Shown here: positions 63,901 to 64,000 of the stretch, piece after piece
How the letters are laid out: each line of letters starts with the position of its first letter
Numbering within the stretch: position 1 is the stretch's first letter
Assembly (NCBI RefSeq): GCF_019856455.1
Contig: NZ_CP082205.1
Span: 2,356,001 to 2,420,000, forward strand
DNA: 64,000 nucleotides
Source: Streptococcus suis
Lineage (GTDB): Bacteria > Bacillota > Bacilli > Lactobacillales > Streptococcaceae
Direction: 5' to 3'
Notes under the pieces: generated by a model
What the model was told of the DNA's origin: nothing
Databases searched by the model: none
Seen by the model: the letters and a program-made list of their open reading frames with translations, nothing else
Position numbers and translations under genes: made by a program

Positions 63901-64000
63901 TATAATCTTTCTGTTGAATCTTCACATCGTCTCCTGACTTGCTTTCATCCAATAGCAAGAAGCCAATGGTACTTGGTAAATCTGTTAATTTAACATCAGT
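60965..64000 (-). CDS. apuA: Cell-wall-anchored pullulanase, 3' part
   Basis: 1,012 codons are visible and the frame stays open to the window edge. Type I pullulanase layout: carbohydrate-binding/N domains, then the GH13 barrel with YNWGYDPQSYF, DVVYNHTSKT, GFRFDMMGDHD (nucleophile Asp), LGEGWRTF (acid Glu) and IAAHDNLTLFD (third Asp). A Ser/Ala-rich wall-spanning region leads to LPITGDRQSD, a hydrophobic helix and KKSEE for sortase A anchoring. Debranches glycogen and starch at the cell surface. In S. suis the LPXTG pullulanase is bifunctional ApuA with an extra amylase half, which would lie outside; the name is therefore tentative. Confidence 0.85.
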   Translation of the reverse strand, partial: TDVKLTDLPSTIGFLLLDESKSGDDVKIQQKDYSFKDLKNQTQIFLKDDDATIYTNPYFVNNVRVTGVSHVSLTALEAAFTTLEGADKDSILEKLSVTDKNGQTVAVTDLVLDITSNKVRVLGDFNQENAGYTLKYGNDSFTTTMSWQLKDELYAYDGELGARVSQAGSVVDMTLWSPSADSVAVVLYDKDDQSKVVGKLAMTKGDKGQWDLELNSQSGLGIADYRGYYYHYEITRGDQSVLVLDPYAKSLAEWNSDLADTDPSYRIAKAAIVDPAEVGPSDLNYATIPNFNQREDAIIYEAHVRDFTSDPSISDELTAQFGTFVAFAERLSYLKDLGVTHIQLLPVMSYYFVNELKNAERMSEYASSNSNYNWGYDPQSYFAFTGMYSTDPTDPMKRIEEFKKLVNEIHKQGMGVILDVVYNHTSKTFLFEDLEPNYYHFMEADGTAKSSFGGGRLGTTHYMSRRVLVDSIKYLVDEFKVDGFRFDMMGDHDAEAIELAFTEAQKLNPNIIMLGEGWRTFTGDANQPVQPADQDWMSSTDTVAVFSDEIRNTLKSGYPNEGQPAFITGGAKSVESVFNNIKAQPGNFLADDPGDVIQYIAAHDNLTLFDIIAQSIKKDPSIAENYTEIHQRQRLGNLLVLTAQGTPFIHSGQEYGRTKQFRHPDYKEPVTEDKVPNKAHLLTNADGTPFDYPYYIHDSYDSSDAVNKFDWTKATDEALYPENTRTQAFTKGLIALRKSTDAFRLGTKDQVDQMVSLISIPGQNGIAKNDVVIAYQTIASNGDRYAVFVNADSKERSFVLSDSYKELLKGQVLVDGKRAGIAALTDLVGVTLTDDAVVLAPLTATVIRLSDIIAEVPDTAPTAEEKPILDFTTKERTEESVLPIAEEVRYDETLAKGQSYVLQEGKAGKKVVNYQDVLVDGKVVATNLLSETVVDSETRIVVKGSMEAKKEAEKPSLSTTAQASRQATSGASKASLPITGDRQSDLALLGLGLAGLGLTVAAQGRTKKSEE

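Overview
The window looks like a low-GC streptococcal chromosome, most probably Streptococcus suis. This is inferred from gene content: a three-sortase (srtBCD-like) pilus cluster, a MarR-controlled SatAB-like ABC efflux pair, an LPXTG-anchored pullulanase, the rnpA-yidC-jag-rpmH block, an L-ascorbate (ula) operon, and RUP-like and other intergenic repeats. No database search was possible, so the species call is an inference.

Layout. 1-2.6 kb: NUDIX end, RelBE-type toxin-antitoxin pair, small unknown gene, rnmV, tatD. 2.6-6 kb: gene-poor, AT-rich stretch with a divergent lipase-like hydrolase/TetR pair and a decayed HAD phosphatase. 6-11.2 kb: rpmH, jag, yidC, rnpA, then argH and argG. 11.3-17.5 kb: insertion-sequence zone. 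It holds an IS30 element with an unusually long (14 bp) candidate target duplication, then an IS66 element inserted in the last codons of a merR gene (clean 8 bp duplication), with an IS630 element nested in the IS66 just upstream of tnpA. 17.5-21.7 kb: gltX, an MFS protein, and a LytTR regulator with a LiaF-like membrane partner. 22-31 kb: pilus locus (three class C sortases, minor pilin, major pilin, and a tip-adhesin gene broken by a stop codon, an IS110-family element and an IS630-associated deletion). 32-34 kb: truncated flavin reductase and a FocA-type channel. 34-38 kb: satR/satA/satB-like operon. 38-43 kb: gpsA, galU, rhomboid protease, 5-formyl-THF cyclo-ligase, and the acetylated diaminopimelate pair (deacetylase and DapH). 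43-49.5 kb: membrane protein of unknown function behind a TA-repeat promoter, PPP phosphatase, a second IS110-family element, pgi, a P-loop protein and the SRP RNA. 49.5-53.5 kb: tadA, tkt and ulaG. 53.6-60.7 kb: ulaR and the ulaABCDEF operon with an extra PsiE-like gene. 60.9-64 kb: C-terminal part of a cell-wall pullulanase.

How it fits together. The ula genes import ascorbate as its 6-phosphate and convert it to pentose phosphates that feed transketolase. A shared dyad lies upstream of both ulaA and ulaG and is a good UlaR operator candidate. The pilus genes form a two-part transcription unit, because a strong hairpin plus a new extended -10 promoter separates pilins from sortases.

Most notable signals: (1) the noncoding 3' region of the first IS110-family element carries a short stretch that is antisense to the left flank and sense to the right flank of its own insertion site, as expected of the target-binding guide of a bridge RNA; (2) a (TA)n tract lies exactly between a perfect -35 and -10, a candidate phase-variable promoter; (3) a LytTR gene is preceded by an 11 bp direct repeat with a 21 bp period; (4) RUP-like mini-elements share terminal sequence with the two IS630 copies.
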